Shown: in pieces, positions 1 to 9,473 of the stretch
Layout: every line of letters begins with the position of its first letter
Position numbering within the stretch: position 1 is the stretch's first letter
Assembly: GCF_031180965.1 (NCBI RefSeq)
Contig: NZ_JAPSLH010000001.1
Location: forward strand, 225,565 to 289,564
DNA from: Chelativorans sp.
GTDB lineage: Bacteria > Pseudomonadota > Alphaproteobacteria > Rhizobiales > Rhizobiaceae
Length of the DNA stretch: 64,000 nt
Direction: 5' to 3'
The notes under the pieces: model-generated
What the model saw: the letters and a program-made list of their open reading frames with translations, nothing else
Database searches by the model: none
Told to the model about the DNA's origin: nothing
Made by a program: the position numbers and the translations under genes

Positions 1-63
1 ACCGCTGAGGCCGATGCGGCGACTCTCCGTGAACTCGCCAATGTCGCCGACGCGGCAAAGTAA
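1..63 (+). CDS. 3' end of upstream gene, probably an RND efflux adaptor (partial)
   Basis: An open frame enters from the left edge and ends with TAA at 61-63, giving a 20-residue Ala-rich hydrophilic tail. It lies 12 nt upstream of an RND pump gene on the same strand. In proteobacteria that position is normally held by the periplasmic adaptor (membrane fusion) subunit, so this is probably its C-terminus. The assignment rests on context only, because no diagnostic domain is inside the window. Confidence 0.5.
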   Translation, partial: TAEADAATLRELANVADAAK

Positions 64-75
64 GGCATCGATCCT

Positions 76-3000
76 ATGGATATCGTCCGACTTGCCATAA
101 GCAATGCCCGACTGACGCTGTCGATCCTTCTCTTCTTCGTCGTCGCCGGCACGCTGGCTTATGTCAACATCCCGAAGGAAGCGGAGCCCGACGTTCCGAT
201 TCCAATCATCTATGTGAGCCTGGCCTATCAGGGGATCTCGCCCGAGGATTCGGAGCGCCTCCTGCTGCGGCCGGTCGAGACCGCACTGAAGGGCCTGGAA
301 GGCGTCAAGGAGATGCGCTCCGCCGCCTACCAGGGCGGCGGGTTCGTGCTCGTCGAGTTCCAGGCCGGCTACGACTTCTCCAACGCCATCGAGGACGTGC
401 GGGCCAAGGTATCCGACGCCCGACGCGACCTGCCTGCGGACGCCGAGGAACCATCGGTCGTCGAGGTCAACGTCTCTGAATTCCCGATCCTCGTCGTCAC
501 CCTCGCGGGCAACCTGCCCGAACGGCAGCTCACGCATGCGGCCAAGGAATTGCAGGATCGGATCGAGGAGATACCTGGGGTCCTTGAGGGCGCACTGCAG
601 GGGTCGCGCGACGAGCTGGTCGAGGTGATCATCGACCCGGTCAAGCTTTCCTCTTATGGCATTCAGCTCGATCAGCTGGTTGGCGCCGTCAATCAGTCGA
701 ACAGCCTTGTGGCGGCCGGCGCCCTGCAGGGTCAGGAGGGCCGGTACGCAGTCAAGGTGCCATCCCTCATCGAAACACCGGAGGACATCGCCAATCTGCC
801 GATCGTGGCCACCCCCAACGCGGTGGTAAAGGCGAGGGACATCGCGAATGTCCGCTCCACCTTCGAGGATGCCGAGACAATCACGCGCCTCAACGGGCAC
901 ACCGCCATCGCCATCGAGGTCAAGAAGCGCGTCGGCGCCAATCTCGTCGAAACGGTGGACGCGGTGAAAGCCGCCGCCGAAGCGTTCGTGAAGACCCTCC
1001 CCGCCGGTGTGACCGTCACCTACAGCCAGGACAAGTCGGTGATGATCCGCGACATGCTGGACGAGCTCCAGAACCATGTGCTGATCGCGATCATCCTGGT
1101 CTTCATCGTCGTCCTTTACATGCTTTCGGGCCGTGCCTCGCTGCTCATCGGCCTGGCGGTGCCCGCCTCCTTCCTGATGGGCATCTTCGCGCTGTCCATG
1201 CTGGGCTTCACCGTGAACATGGTGGTGCTGTTCAGCCTGATCCTGGCGGTGGGCATGCTGGTGGACGATGCCATCATCGTCACGGAATTCGCCGAGCGGC
1301 GGATGACCGAAGGCATGCCGCGCGCAGAGGCGTTCGAGCTTGCCGCCAAGCGCATGGCGGGCCCCGTGATCGCCGCCACCATGACGCGTATCGCCGCCTT
1401 CTCGCCCCTGCTCTTCTGGCCGGGCATCGTCGGCGAGTTCATGAAGTATCTGCCGATCACCCTTATCGTCACGCTCGCCGCGTCGATGCTTTATGCGCTG
1501 ATCTTCACGCCCACCCTGGGCGCCCTGTTCGCCAAGGCGCATGTGCAGGACGAGCCCGGCCCTGACGGCTGGTACATCAAGCTCGTCAAGCAGGCCGTGC
1601 ACTATCCCAAGACGGTGCTTCTGCTCACCATCGCCCTTCTGGTCGGCGTGCAGATGTCCTATTCGCGCTGGGGCGCGGGCGTGGAGTTCTTCCCCGCCGT
1701 CGAGCCCGAATACGGCCTGATGTATGTCCATGCCCGCGGGAACATGTCGCTGGAGGAGATGGACCGGCTGGTCCGGCCCGCCGAGCAAAAGCTGATCGGC
1801 TGGCCCGGCATCGAATCCGTCTATACCCGTGTCGGCCAGACGCGCGGCGGTGGCCAGGACATCGACGAGGATGTGATCGGCATCATCCAGTATGAGTTCA
1901 TCGACTGGCGCGAGCGCAAGCCCGCGAGCGAGATCCTCAACGATCTGCGCGCCGAGATGGCGAATATGCCCGGCGCGGAGATCGAGGTGCGCGTGCCTGA
2001 TGCCGGACCGCCCACGGGGCAGCCCATCCAGGTCGAGCTCTCGGCGGCCAACCCCGAGCATCTCAACGACCACGCACGCATGGTGGCCGAGCGGATCGGC
2101 GAGATCGATGGTGTGATCGACATTGCCGATGGGCTCCCGCCGCCCGGCGTCGACTGGGCGGTTGAGGTCGACCGCGCAAAGGCCGCGCAATTCGGCGTGA
2201 GCCCCGTCTCGGTCGGCAATGTCGTCCAGCTGGTGACCACCGGCCTCAAACTTTCCGATTACCGGCCTGCCGGCGTCGACGACGCGGTGGATATAAGACT
2301 CCGCCTTCCGGAGGACCGGCGCACGCTTTCAACCCTCGACCAGCTGCGCGTGCAGACATCCGAGGGCCCGGTGCCGATCTCGAACTTCGTCAACCGAAAG
2401 CCAGAGCTGAGTTCGGGCATCCTCAACCGCATCGACGCGCAGCGCACCATCACGGTCACCGCGAACGTGGCCAGCGGCTTCCAGGTTGCCGATGTGCAGG
2501 CGCAGGTCACGGCGGCGCTTCAGGACATGCAGCTCCCCGGAACGCAATGGAAGCTTGCCGGATCGAGCGAGGAGAGCGACGCGGCGGCCTCCTTCCTCAC
2601 CAACGCCTTCGGCGCGGCGATCTTCCTCATCTTCATCGTGCTGCTTGCGCAGTTCAACAGGTTCACCAGCGTCTTCCTCGTCCTGATGACGGTGGTGATG
2701 GCAACAATCGGCGTGTTCCTCGGTCTGCTCATAACGGGCCAGCCCTTCGGCATCGTCATGTCCGGCATCGGCGTCATTGCGCTGGCCGGCGTGGTCGTGA
2801 ACAACAACATCGTGCTGATCGACACCTACGACCGGCTGCGCGAGGAGGGCATGAACAAGTATGACGCCATCATCGAAACCTGCCGCGAGCGCGCGCGGCC
2901 GGTGGTTCTGACGGCGTTCTCGGCTGTGCTGGGCGTGCTGCCGATTGCCTTCGGCCTTGGGCTGGAGCTGTTCCATCACGAGGTGACGATCGGTGCGCCG

Positions 3001-3249
3001 TCCACCCAGTGGTGGATCTCGCTCTCGGGCGCGATCGTCTACGGCCTGACCTTCGCAACCATCCTCACGCTGGTGGTGACGCCCTCCGCTTTGATGGTGT
3101 TCACGCGCGAGAAGCGGCCGGCAGGCGAGAAGCGGCGCGGCTTCTTTGCCAGGCTCTTCCGGCGCGGCCGTAAGGAAGAAACCCTGGACCAGCCAGCGGC
3201 CGAGCCGGATCAGGGCGGGCTGACAGCCTTTCCGAAGGCAGCGGAGTAA
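76..3249 (+). CDS. RND efflux transporter, permease subunit (HAE1-like)
   Basis: Inner-membrane proton-driven export pump, 1057 aa, the normal size for the AcrB/HAE1 family. One N-terminal membrane helix (about 12-30) is followed by a large periplasmic domain, a helix bundle at about 335-480, a second periplasmic domain and a C-terminal bundle at about 855-1015. This is the internally duplicated RND plan. Acidic residues Asp397-Asp398 in the motif VGMLVDDAIIV of the fourth helix match the RND proton-relay position. The matching 'VVVNNNIVLID' lies in the second half. The cytoplasmic tail is charged. The gene starts 12 nt after the presumed adaptor gene, so the two should be co-transcribed. No outer-membrane channel gene is visible. 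The substrate cannot be told from the sequence. Confidence 0.93.
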   Translation: MDIVRLAISNARLTLSILLFFVVAGTLAYVNIPKEAEPDVPIPIIYVSLAYQGISPEDSERLLLRPVETALKGLEGVKEMRSAAYQGGGFVLVEFQAGYDFSNAIEDVRAKVSDARRDLPADAEEPSVVEVNVSEFPILVVTLAGNLPERQLTHAAKELQDRIEEIPGVLEGALQGSRDELVEVIIDPVKLSSYGIQLDQLVGAVNQSNSLVAAGALQGQEGRYAVKVPSLIETPEDIANLPIVATPNAVVKARDIANVRSTFEDAETITRLNGHTAIAIEVKKRVGANLVETVDAVKAAAEAFVKTLPAGVTVTYSQDKSVMIRDMLDELQNHVLIAIILVFIVVLYMLSGRASLLIGLAVPASFLMGIFALSMLGFTVNMVVLFSLILAVGMLVDDAIIVTEFAERRMTEGMPRAEAFELAAKRMAGPVIAATMTRIAAFSPLLFWPGIVGEFMKYLPITLIVTLAASMLYALIFTPTLGALFAKAHVQDEPGPDGWYIKLVKQAVHYPKTVLLLTIALLVGVQMSYSRWGAGVEFFPAVEPEYGLMYVHARGNMSLEEMDRLVRPAEQKLIGWPGIESVYTRVGQTRGGGQDIDEDVIGIIQYEFIDWRERKPASEILNDLRAEMANMPGAEIEVRVPDAGPPTGQPIQVELSAANPEHLNDHARMVAERIGEIDGVIDIADGLPPPGVDWAVEVDRAKAAQFGVSPVSVGNVVQLVTTGLKLSDYRPAGVDDAVDIRLRLPEDRRTLSTLDQLRVQTSEGPVPISNFVNRKPELSSGILNRIDAQRTITVTANVASGFQVADVQAQVTAALQDMQLPGTQWKLAGSSEESDAAASFLTNAFGAAIFLIFIVLLAQFNRFTSVFLVLMTVVMATIGVFLGLLITGQPFGIVMSGIGVIALAGVVVNNNIVLIDTYDRLREEGMNKYDAIIETCRERARPVVLTAFSAVLGVLPIAFGLGLELFHHEVTIGAPSTQWWISLSGAIVYGLTFATILTLVVTPSALMVFTREKRPAGEKRRGFFARLFRRGRKEETLDQPAAEPDQGGLTAFPKAAE

Positions 3250-3258
3250 AAACACGCG

Positions 3259-3289
3259 AACGCGGCGGGCCGGAACCCGCCGCGTTTGC
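3259..3289 (+). terminator. Rho-independent-type hairpin after the RND gene
   Basis: A perfect 11-bp inverted repeat (3259-3269 with 3276-3286) has a 6-nt loop and lies 10 nt after the RND stop codon. Only three T residues follow, so termination strength is uncertain. Confidence 0.6.
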
Positions 3290-3333
3290 CGCGCGTTGTC
3301 CTGCGCTACGTCAACTGCGACAAGGACGACGCC

Positions 3334-3492
3334 ATGTCACTTGGCACTATACTTATCATTATTTTGATCCTCATACTGATCGGCGCCATCCCCGCCTGGC
3401 CTCATTCGCGCGGCTGGGGATACGGCCCGTCGGGCATCCTCGGGATCATTCTCATTGTGGTGCTTATCCTGGCCTTGATGGGCAGGATATAG
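3334..3492 (+). CDS. DUF3309 family small membrane protein
   Basis: A 52-residue protein made of two hydrophobic stretches (about 4-20 and 35-50) joined by a conserved Trp/Gly/Pro-rich hinge (WPHSRGWGYGPSG). This arrangement is diagnostic of DUF3309, a small membrane family common in proteobacteria with no assigned function. The ATG at 3334 was chosen over an upstream alternative because it matches the family start (MSLGTIL) and has AAGGA 7 nt before it. The gene sits alone after the RND terminator. Confidence 0.85.
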   Translation: MSLGTILIIILILILIGAIPAWPHSRGWGYGPSGILGIILIVVLILALMGRI

Positions 3493-3536
3493 GCGCACCG
3501 TAAGCGCCTGCCGTCCCGGCCGCGCCCTCTTTTGGA

Positions 3537-4712
3537 TCAGGTGGAGGGCGCCGGCTGGGGCGAAATGCCGTCGGCCGGCCGCACCAGATCGGCCATCAGC
3601 AGGACGACCGCAAGCAGGACCGAGAAACCGAGAAAGACCGGTGCGAAGCCCGTATGCTCGGCGATGAAGCCGACCAGCGACGGGGCGAAGAGAATTCCCG
3701 AGTAGCCGATGGTGGTGGCGACGCTCATGCCGGCGGCCGGCGAGATGCCCGGCTGGTTTCCGGCCGCCGAAAAGACGATCGGCACCATGTTGGCGACACC
3801 GAGGCCAGCCAGGGCGAAGGCCAGGGTGGCCAAGAGCGGCGTCGAAGCCAGCCCGGCTCCCAGCATGCCGATGCACGCCACACCTGCCGAAATGCGCATG
3901 GTCTTCACCGCCCCCAGGCGGTTTCGCACGCCGTCCCCCAGGAAGCGCATGACGGCCATCACTCCCGCAAAGGCAGTGAAGGGCAGGCTCGCCGTGAAAT
4001 AGTCGGCGCCCATTTCCTGCTGCAGATAAAGCGCCGCCCAGTCGAGCACGGCACCTTCCGGCATCATGCAGAAAAGCGCGATGACGCCCGTGACGTAGAC
4101 GAGCGCCGAGCGGGGGAAGCCGCCCCTGCCTCCCTCCGCCTTCACCGCCGGCCTGTTCTCCGCGATCAGGAGCGGCATGGTGACCAGGACCAGAACCAAT
4201 GAAAAGACCGTAACCACCGCTATGTGGGCTACATGGCCCCAGTTCTCCACCATGAGACCGCCCAGCCCCGCGCCGGCAAAACCGCCAAGACTCCAGAAGC
4301 CGTGGGAGGAGGACATGATCGCCTTCTGCAGCCGCCGCTCCACGACGACTGCGTTGGAGTTCATCGCCACGTCCATGCTCCCCAGCATGGCCCCGAAAAA
4401 GAAAAGGGCGGGCACGACGAAGGGAATGCCAGGCGCCGCCCCGATGCCGATCAGGGAGAGGCAGCAGAGCACGCCCGTGATACGCGCGACCGGTCGCGAG
4501 CCGTAGCGCCCGATGAGATAGCCGCAAACCGGCATGGCCAGCACGGCGCCGACGCCGAAGACGACGATGAGCAGCCCGAGCGCGGTTTCGGAAAGGGAGA
4601 ATCGCGCGACAAGAACGGGTATCTCCGGCGCCCAGCTCCCGGTCACGAAACCATTGGCGAAAAAATAGGCCGCAACGGCCCAGCGGCCATAAAGCGCGTC
4701 GTCTCGAAGCAT
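3537..4712 (-). CDS. MFS transporter (YbjJ-like)
   Basis: Inner-membrane secondary transporter of 391 aa with about twelve hydrophobic helices. The N-terminal half carries the RYGSRPVAR loop after helix 2, equivalent to MFS motif A. The opening 'RWAVAAYFFANGFVTGSWAPEIP' region resembles YbjJ-type carriers, for which sugars or small metabolites have been suggested. The gene is monocistronic on the minus strand. A perfect 14-bp palindrome lies about 50 nt upstream of its start and may be an operator. The substrate is unknown. Confidence 0.85.
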   Translation of the reverse strand: MLRDDALYGRWAVAAYFFANGFVTGSWAPEIPVLVARFSLSETALGLLIVVFGVGAVLAMPVCGYLIGRYGSRPVARITGVLCCLSLIGIGAAPGIPFVVPALFFFGAMLGSMDVAMNSNAVVVERRLQKAIMSSSHGFWSLGGFAGAGLGGLMVENWGHVAHIAVVTVFSLVLVLVTMPLLIAENRPAVKAEGGRGGFPRSALVYVTGVIALFCMMPEGAVLDWAALYLQQEMGADYFTASLPFTAFAGVMAVMRFLGDGVRNRLGAVKTMRISAGVACIGMLGAGLASTPLLATLAFALAGLGVANMVPIVFSAAGNQPGISPAAGMSVATTIGYSGILFAPSLVGFIAEHTGFAPVFLGFSVLLAVVLLMADLVRPADGISPQPAPST

Positions 4713-4759
4713 GATCGGGTATCTCGAAGCCGGCGCGGGAGGAGCGCCTTCGGTTGCTG

Positions 4760-4773
4760 CTAAATCGATTTAG
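4760..4773. promoter_or_regulatory. Perfect 14-bp palindrome, possible LacI-type operator
   Basis: CTAAATCGATTTAG reads identically on both strands. A CG-centred palindrome with AT-rich arms is the usual form of LacI/GalR-family operators. It lies 48-61 nt upstream of the MFS gene start and just beyond the end of pyc, so control of the MFS gene is the natural reading. No LacI gene is in the window. Confidence 0.5.
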
Positions 4774-4781
4774 GACCTACG

Positions 4782-7700
4782 TCAATTGCCAGAAGTTCCA
4801 TTCTGCAGGACCAGGAGCAGGTCCTTGGCGTCGATCTGGTCGCCCGCCCTGACAAGCACCTCGACGATCTTGCCGTCGCGCTCGGCATGGAGGGCGGTCT
4901 CCATCTTCATCGCCTCGATCGAGAGCAGCACGTCGCCTGCCTTCACCGCCTGACCGACGGCGACGGCAACGGAGGAGATGACCCCCGGCATGGGAGCGCC
5001 GACATGCGTATCGTTTCCGGCTTCCGCCTTGCGGCGCACTGCCAGCGCCGAGGCGCCATGCAGGCGGTCCGGCACCTTGACGCGGCGCGGCTGCCCGTTG
5101 AGCTCGAAGAAGACGGTCACCATGCCCTTGTCGTCCGGATCGCCGATGGCGAGACAGCGGATCACCAGCGTCTTGCCGCGCTCGATTTCGACAAAAATCT
5201 CGTCCTGCTGCCGCATTCCGTAAAAATACACGGGGGTCGGCAGGACGCTGACGGGACCGTAGGTCTCCGTTGCCGCGGCGAAATCGACGAAAACCTTCGG
5301 GTACATGAGCCAGGAGGCGAACTCGAAATCGTCCACCTGTCGGCCGAGCTTTTCCTCGAGTTCCTTTCGCCCGGCCTCGAGATCGGCGGGGGGAAGCAGC
5401 GAGCCCGGACGCACCGTGATCGGCTTCTCGCCCTTCAGCGCCTTCTTCTGCAGCGCTTTCGGCCAGCCGCCGGGAGACTGGCCGAGATCCCCGCGCAGCA
5501 TGGAGACGACGGACTCCGGAAAGGCGATATCCTTCTCCGGGTTCTCCACATCGGCGACGGTCAGGTCCTGGCTCACCATCATCAGCGCCATGTCGCCCAC
5601 CACTTTCGAGGAGGGCGTAACCTTCACGATGTCGCCGAGCATCATGTTGACGTCGTGATAGGCGCGCGCCACCTCGTGCCACCGCGTCTCCAGGCCGAGC
5701 GCCCGCGCCTGTTCCTTGAGGTTGGTGAATTGGCCACCGGGCATCTCGTGCAGATAGACCTCCGAGGCCGGCCCTTTCAGGTCGCTTTCAAAGGCGGCGT
5801 ACTGGCTGCGCACCGCTTCCCAGTAGAAGGAGATGCGACGCACCCATTCCATGTCGAGCCCGGGGTCGCGCTCGCCGCCCTTCAGCGCCTCGACGATGGA
5901 GCCGAGACAGGGCTGCGATGTGTTGCCGGAGAAGGCATCCATCGCCGCGTCGATGACATCCACTCCGCTCTCCACGGCCGCAAGCACCGTTGCTGCGGAG
6001 ATACCGGAGGTGTCATGCGTGTGGAAATGGATCGGCAGGTCCGTCTCCTGGCGCAGGGCGGTGAAGAGGACGCGGGCCGCAGCGGGTTTCAAAAGGCCCG
6101 CCATGTCCTTGATGGCGAGGATATGGGCGCCGGCGGCCTCGAGTTCTTTGGCAAGGCCGAGATAGTATTTGAGATCGTATTTGGGCCGGTTGGGGTCGAG
6201 AAGGTCGCCGGTGTAGCAGATCGTCGCCTCGCAGAGCTTGCCTTCCTCGCGCACGGCATCCATCGCCACGCGCATATTCTCCACCCAATTCAGGCAGTCG
6301 AAGACGCGGAAGAGGTCTATCCCGCCGCGCGCTGCCTGCTTCACGAAATAGCGCACGACATTGTCGGGATAGTTCGTGTAGCCGACGCCGTTCGCGCCGC
6401 GCAGCAGCATCTGGAGCAAGAGGTTCGGCGCGCCTTCGCGGATCAGCGACAGCCGCTCCCACGGATCCTCCGTCAGGAAGCGCATGGCGACATCGAAGGT
6501 CGCCCCGCCCCAGCATTCGAGCGACAAAAGCTGCGGCAGCGCCCGGGCATAGACGCCGGCGATGCGGGCTGTGTCGAAGGTGCGCATGCGCGTGGCGAGC
6601 AGCGACTGATGCGCATCCCGCATCGTCGTGTCGGTCATCAGCACGCGCGTCTCGGCGCGCATCCATCTGGCGAACTCGTCAGGCCCGAGGCGATCAAGAC
6701 GCTGCTTTGCGCCGTCGGGAACAGGCCTGTCGATATAAGGCGCGCGCGGGGGAGCGGCGTCCGGTTTCGGCCGCGGCCGATCGCGCACTTCCGGATGCCC
6801 GTTCACTGTGACATCGGCGAGGTAGTTGAGCAGCTTGGTGGCGCGGTCGCGCCGCTTCACCTGCGCGAAAAGCTCCGGCGTCTCGTCGATGAACCGCGTC
6901 GTGTAGGACGCATCGCGGAATCGTTCATGACTGATGATCGCTTCCAGAAACGTAAGGTTCGTCGCCACGCCGCGGATGCGGAACTCGCGCAGGGCACGGT
7001 GCATGCGGCTGATCGCTTCCTCCGGAGTCGGCGCCCATGCGGTCACCTTTTCCAGCAGCGGGTCGTAATAACGGGTAATGACCGCGCCCGAATAGGCGGT
7101 GCCGCCGTCGAGCCTGATGCCGAAGCCGGTGGCGCCGCGATAGGCGGTGATCCGGCCGTAGTCCGGGATGAAATTCTGCTCGGGGTCTTCCGTGGTGATG
7201 CGGCACTGCAGCGCGTGGCCGTTGAGCCTGATGCCGCCCTGCGCCGGCACCCCGGAACGCGGGTCGCCGATGCGCTCGCCTTCCAGGATGCGGATCTGCG
7301 CCTTGACGATGTCAATACCGGTCACCTGCTCGGTCACCGTGTGCTCGACCTGGATGCGCGGGTTGACCTCGATGAAGTAGAAGGCGCCGGTCTGCGCATC
7401 CATCAGGAACTCGACGGTGCCGGCGCCGACATAGTCGGTCGCCTCGGCGATCTTCAGCGCATGGCCGCAGAGTTCCGCGCGCCTGGCATCGTCCAGATAC
7501 GGCGCCGGGGCGCGCTCGACGACCTTTTGGTTGCGCCGCTGGATGGAGCAATCGCGTTCGAAGAGATGCACCACATTGCCATGGGTGTCGCCCAGCACCT
7601 GCACCTCGACATGGCGCGCGCGCTCGACCAGCTTTTCGAGATAGACTTCGTCCTTTCCGAAGGCGGCCTTCGCCTCGCGCTTGGCCTCCATCACCTCGCG

Positions 7701-8258
7701 GCTGAGGTCGGCCTCCGAGCGTATGACGCGCATGCCGCGCCCGCCGCCGCCCCAGGAGGCCTTGAGCATTACGGGGAAACCGATCTCGGCCGCCATCCTC
7801 GCCACCTCGCCCATGTCGTCGGGCAGGGGCTCCGTAGCCGGCACGACCGGCACGCCGACCTCAACGGCAAGATTGCGCGCGGCCACCTTGTTGCCGAGCC
7901 GCCGCATCGTGTCCGGCGACGGGCCGATGAAGACGATGCCGTTTGCGGCGCAGGCCTCGGCGAACTCGGGGCTCTCGGACAGGAGGCCGTAGCCAGGATG
8001 GATCGCATCTGCTTCCGAAAGCTTCGCGACCCGGATCACCTCGTCGATGGAGAGATAGCTTTCGATGGGCCCCAGGTCGCGTTCCAGATGCGGCCCGCGT
8101 CCGACCTGGTAGGATTCGTCCGCCTTGAAGCGGTGCAGTGAGTATTTGTCCTCCTCCGCCCATATGGCGACCGTGCGGATGCCGAGCTCATTGGCGGCAC
8201 GAAAGACGCGGATGGCGATCTCGGAGCGATTGGCGACAAGGAGTTTTCTGATCTGCAC
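4782..8258 (-). CDS. pyc: Pyruvate carboxylase
   Basis: Biotin-dependent ATP-driven carboxylation of pyruvate to oxaloacetate, the anaplerotic reaction feeding the TCA cycle and gluconeogenesis. The 1158-aa single-chain layout is complete. It has an N-terminal biotin carboxylase/ATP-grasp domain (about 1-450, glycine-rich GGGGRGMRVI loop), a carboxyltransferase domain (DTTMRDAHQSLLATRM near 545-560) and a C-terminal biotinyl domain with EAMKM, where Lys1118 is the predicted biotin site. Length and layout match the well-studied Rhizobium etli enzyme. The start at 8258 gives the family N-terminus (MQIRKLLVANRSEIAIR). The gene stands alone on the minus strand. Confidence 0.98.
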   Translation of the reverse strand: MQIRKLLVANRSEIAIRVFRAANELGIRTVAIWAEEDKYSLHRFKADESYQVGRGPHLERDLGPIESYLSIDEVIRVAKLSEADAIHPGYGLLSESPEFAEACAANGIVFIGPSPDTMRRLGNKVAARNLAVEVGVPVVPATEPLPDDMGEVARMAAEIGFPVMLKASWGGGGRGMRVIRSEADLSREVMEAKREAKAAFGKDEVYLEKLVERARHVEVQVLGDTHGNVVHLFERDCSIQRRNQKVVERAPAPYLDDARRAELCGHALKIAEATDYVGAGTVEFLMDAQTGAFYFIEVNPRIQVEHTVTEQVTGIDIVKAQIRILEGERIGDPRSGVPAQGGIRLNGHALQCRITTEDPEQNFIPDYGRITAYRGATGFGIRLDGGTAYSGAVITRYYDPLLEKVTAWAPTPEEAISRMHRALREFRIRGVATNLTFLEAIISHERFRDASYTTRFIDETPELFAQVKRRDRATKLLNYLADVTVNGHPEVRDRPRPKPDAAPPRAPYIDRPVPDGAKQRLDRLGPDEFARWMRAETRVLMTDTTMRDAHQSLLATRMRTFDTARIAGVYARALPQLLSLECWGGATFDVAMRFLTEDPWERLSLIREGAPNLLLQMLLRGANGVGYTNYPDNVVRYFVKQAARGGIDLFRVFDCLNWVENMRVAMDAVREEGKLCEATICYTGDLLDPNRPKYDLKYYLGLAKELEAAGAHILAIKDMAGLLKPAAARVLFTALRQETDLPIHFHTHDTSGISAATVLAAVESGVDVIDAAMDAFSGNTSQPCLGSIVEALKGGERDPGLDMEWVRRISFYWEAVRSQYAAFESDLKGPASEVYLHEMPGGQFTNLKEQARALGLETRWHEVARAYHDVNMMLGDIVKVTPSSKVVGDMALMMVSQDLTVADVENPEKDIAFPESVVSMLRGDLGQSPGGWPKALQKKALKGEKPITVRPGSLLPPADLEAGRKELEEKLGRQVDDFEFASWLMYPKVFVDFAAATETYGPVSVLPTPVYFYGMRQQDEIFVEIERGKTLVIRCLAIGDPDDKGMVTVFFELNGQPRRVKVPDRLHGASALAVRRKAEAGNDTHVGAPMPGVISSVAVAVGQAVKAGDVLLSIEAMKMETALHAERDGKIVEVLVRAGDQIDAKDLLLVLQNGTSGN

Positions 8259-8318
8259 GGAGGTGGCCCTGGGGATGTGCGATAGGCGGGATATGGCTCA
8301 GACTTTATTCCTGTCGAT

Positions 8319-8331
8319 ATTGCGGCGCAAT
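8319..8331. promoter_or_regulatory. Inverted repeat upstream of pyc
   Basis: ATTGCG-G-CGCAAT is a perfect 6-bp inverted repeat about 60 nt upstream of the pyc start, in a short AT-richer stretch where a promoter is expected. It is a candidate protein-binding site. No regulator can be named. Confidence 0.3.
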
Positions 8332-8394
8332 AAACTCCCATGAGGAAGGGTCCATCTGCCCGCGCATATGCTTCCTGGCCAAATCATCGGGATG

Positions 8395-8417
8395 GCGGCC
8401 TCGGCGCTTGAGGCCGC
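8395..8417 (-). terminator. Hairpin downstream of the sugar operon
   Basis: An 8-bp stem (8395-8402 with 8410-8417) lies 10 nt past the stop codon of the aldo/keto reductase gene on the minus strand. No T tract follows, so it is only a possible terminator or mRNA-stabilising hairpin. Confidence 0.35.
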
Positions 8418-8426
8418 AATCGACGA

Positions 8427-9473
8427 CTAGCTGCGGGCGGGGCCTTTGCGCTCGGCGGAGGCGGCCCAGAGATTGATGTCGGCCTCGCCTGCGTAGCGGT
8501 CGATCTCCGCCAGTTCCTCGTCGCTGAAATCGGGCTGTCGCAGCCCGCCGACGATCTCCTCCACCTGTTCGGGGCGGCTGGCGCCGATCAGGGCCGAGGT
8601 CACGCGGCCGCCGCGCAGCACCCAGGCGATCGCCATTTGGGCCAGGCTCTGGCCGCGGCGCTTGGCGACCTCGTTCAGCGCGCGGATATTGCCGATCGTC
8701 TTCTGGTTGAGGAACTCCTTCCTCAGCGACTTGCCCTGGGCGGCGCGGCTGTCCTCCGGAATTCCGGCGAGATACTTGTCCGTCAGCATGCCCTGTGCCA
8801 GCGGCGAGAAGACGATGGAGCCTATTCCGAGTTCGTCCAGCGCATCGAGCAGCCCGTCATCCTCGATCCAGCGGTTGATCATCGAGTAGCTCGGCTGGTG
8901 GATGAGGCAGGGCGTGCCGAGCTCCCTCAGGATCGTCGCCGCTTCGCGCGTGCGCTGCGAATTGTAGGAGGAGATGCCGGCATAGAGCGCCCTGCCCGAG
9001 CGCACGATGTGGTCGAGCGCCATCATGGTCTCTTCCAGCGGCGTATCGGGATCGAAGCGATGGGAATAAAAGACGTCGACATAATCGACGCCCATACGCT
9101 TTAGGCTCTGGTCGCAGCTTGCGACCAGATATTTGCGGCTGCCCCATTCCCCGTAGGGGCCGGGCCACATCCTGTAGCCGGCCTTCGACGAGATGATGAG
9201 TTCGTCTCGATGCGCGGAAAGGTCCTGGCGCAGGATTTCGCCGAACGCCTCCTCGGCCGCGCCGGGCGGCGGGCCGTAATTGTTGGCGAGGTCGAAATGG
9301 GTGATGCCGAGGTCCACGGCTTTCCGGCAGATCGCCCGCTTCACCTCGTGCGGGCGGTCCTCGCCGAAATTGTGCCAGAGGCCGAGCGAGATCGCCGGCA
9401 GCTTGAGGCCGGACCGGCCGCAGCGCCGGTACGGCATGCCATGATAGCGGTTTGCGGCCGGCACCCAGCTCAT
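8427..9473 (-). CDS. Aldo/keto reductase (YghZ/L-glyceraldehyde 3-phosphate reductase-like)
   Basis: NAD(P)H-dependent carbonyl reductase of 348 aa with the AKR barrel. The catalytic set is visible: Asp and Tyr in FDLANNYGPPPG, Lys in IISSKAGY and His in DVFYSHRFDPDTP. The opening YRRCGRSGLKLPAISLGLWHNFG and the overall sequence place it with YghZ/Gpr-type reductases, which act on small aldehydes such as L-glyceraldehyde 3-phosphate. The ATG at 9473 overlaps the TGA of the upstream oxidoreductase gene (ATGA), showing translational coupling. It is the last gene of the minus-strand sugar locus, where it probably reduces or interconverts a sugar-derived carbonyl compound. Confidence 0.88.
   Translation of the reverse strand: MSWVPAANRYHGMPYRRCGRSGLKLPAISLGLWHNFGEDRPHEVKRAICRKAVDLGITHFDLANNYGPPPGAAEEAFGEILRQDLSAHRDELIISSKAGYRMWPGPYGEWGSRKYLVASCDQSLKRMGVDYVDVFYSHRFDPDTPLEETMMALDHIVRSGRALYAGISSYNSQRTREAATILRELGTPCLIHQPSYSMINRWIEDDGLLDALDELGIGSIVFSPLAQGMLTDKYLAGIPEDSRAAQGKSLRKEFLNQKTIGNIRALNEVAKRRGQSLAQMAIAWVLRGGRVTSALIGASRPEQVEEIVGGLRQPDFSDEELAEIDRYAGEADINLWAASAERKGPARS

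Noticed and set aside
4887..8141. A 1084-codon open frame on the plus strand opposite pyc
   Set aside because: It is the antisense shadow of a GC-rich gene. Its translation is rich in His, Arg, Gly and Asp with no domain, and pyruvate carboxylase on the other strand is complete and unmistakable.
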